NCBI GenBank assembly: GCA_016758965.1
Contig: JAEPRB010000172.1
Coordinates: 23,332 to 87,331, forward strand
Source: Circinella minor
Lineage: Eukaryota > Mucoromycota > Mucoromycetes > Mucorales > Lichtheimiaceae
Length of the DNA: 64,000 nucleotides
Direction of reading: 5' to 3'
A program made the position numbers and the translations under genes. Below the pieces are notes generated by a model that saw nothing but the letters and a program-made list of their open reading frames with translations, was not told the DNA's origin and did not search any database. Positions 63,615-64,000 of this stretch are shown piece by piece; positions within the stretch are counted from its first letter, which is position 1; each line of letters starts with the position of its first letter.

Positions 63615-63882
63615 CTACAAAAAAAAACGAAGATTGTTAATATTAATAAGGCAATAGCTTAATATGTTTTATCCAATTCATATTAGAATATGAAAAGTTA
63701 CTTACCAGAAAAAAGAAAGAAAATGTATATGTTTTTTTTGGTTTTTTAAGTTTTTTTTGGTGGATTTTTTTGGTTTTTAATTTTTTTTTTTTAGGTTTTG
63801 TTGGATTTTATATTTTCTAAATTGTTTAAAAAGAAAAACGTGTTAGTAAAAAAAAAAGTTGTTCCTTGTACAGCTAAGAGCA

Positions 63883-64000
63883 CTCGCAACGGTCCTTGTA
63901 AAAAAAGCTTGTAACTCCGTTTACCAGCTTTTTTACAAATTTATGCTCGCAACGGTCCTTGTAAAAAAGCTTGCAAAATGCAAAGCTTGTAAAATTTTTA
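63883..64000. repeat. Terminal direct/inverted repeat CTCGCAACGGTCCTTGTA
   Basis: The sequence CTCGCAACGGTCCTTGTAAA occurs at 63883 and again at 63946, each followed by AAAAGCTTG. Between them CCAGCTTTTTTACAAA is the inverse of TTTGTAAAAAAGC. The pattern looks like nested ends of a MITE or satellite that continues beyond the window edge. Confidence 0.65.

Overview
The window is nuclear DNA from a fungus, most likely an early-diverging, mucoralean-type (Mucoromycota) one. The evidence is strongly AT-rich spacers, long A/T homopolymers, many short U2 introns (GTAAGT/GTAAAT ... TAG), and a gene set that is clearly fungal: a long-chain alcohol oxidase, a PUF protein, a MYST acetyltransferase, an MCT-like MFS carrier, an Aim19-like protein and an APC amine permease. 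No rRNA, tRNA or CRISPR array was seen. The taxonomic placement is inference.

Layout. 0.9-4.2 kb and 18.2-21.3 kb are the two arms of a large inverted repeat of about 3.1-3.3 kb per arm. They enclose a 14 kb spacer that holds decayed sequence, a Mutator-like mini-element with a 9-bp target duplication, and two intact genes in convergent orientation: a seven-exon fatty alcohol oxidase (+) and a nine-exon CCCH/PUF RNA-binding protein (-). Just outside the right arm a possible 56-residue protein (-) and an NDUFA4/MLRQ respiratory subunit (+, with an 8-nt micro-exon) are divergently arranged. A decayed intron-rich gene (about 23-25.8 kb) carries a hairpin MITE near its 3' end. Then come a MYST histone acetyltransferase (+), an MFS transporter (+), an unrecognised protein with Trp-containing helical repeats (-), and an Aim19-like mitochondrial membrane protein (-).

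39.6-50 kb carries a broken TPR/F-box/LRR gene (+), a three-UBL plus RING-H2 ubiquitin ligase (-) and a DUF255/SPATA20-like thioredoxin-fold protein (+, 17 exons, three of them 7, 7 and 11 nt). 51-55 kb carries an APC permease with an in-frame stop and a frameshifted Pro/Ala/Gly-rich gene. From 55 kb on the sequence is mostly degenerate: a decayed fragment of the permease, a T/A satellite, unrecognised ORFs, a GC-richer remnant and, at 62.2-63.6 kb, tandemly duplicated exon-intron units on the minus strand. The last item is the most unusual structure in the window.

Functional links are loose, as is usual for a fungal chromosome: organelle and lipid metabolism (alcohol oxidase, NDUFA4-like, Aim19-like), regulation (PUF, MYST, F-box, UBL-RING) and transport (MFS, APC). 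Exon coordinates were derived by eye. Every multi-exon model marked as intact keeps a continuous reading frame from ATG to stop.
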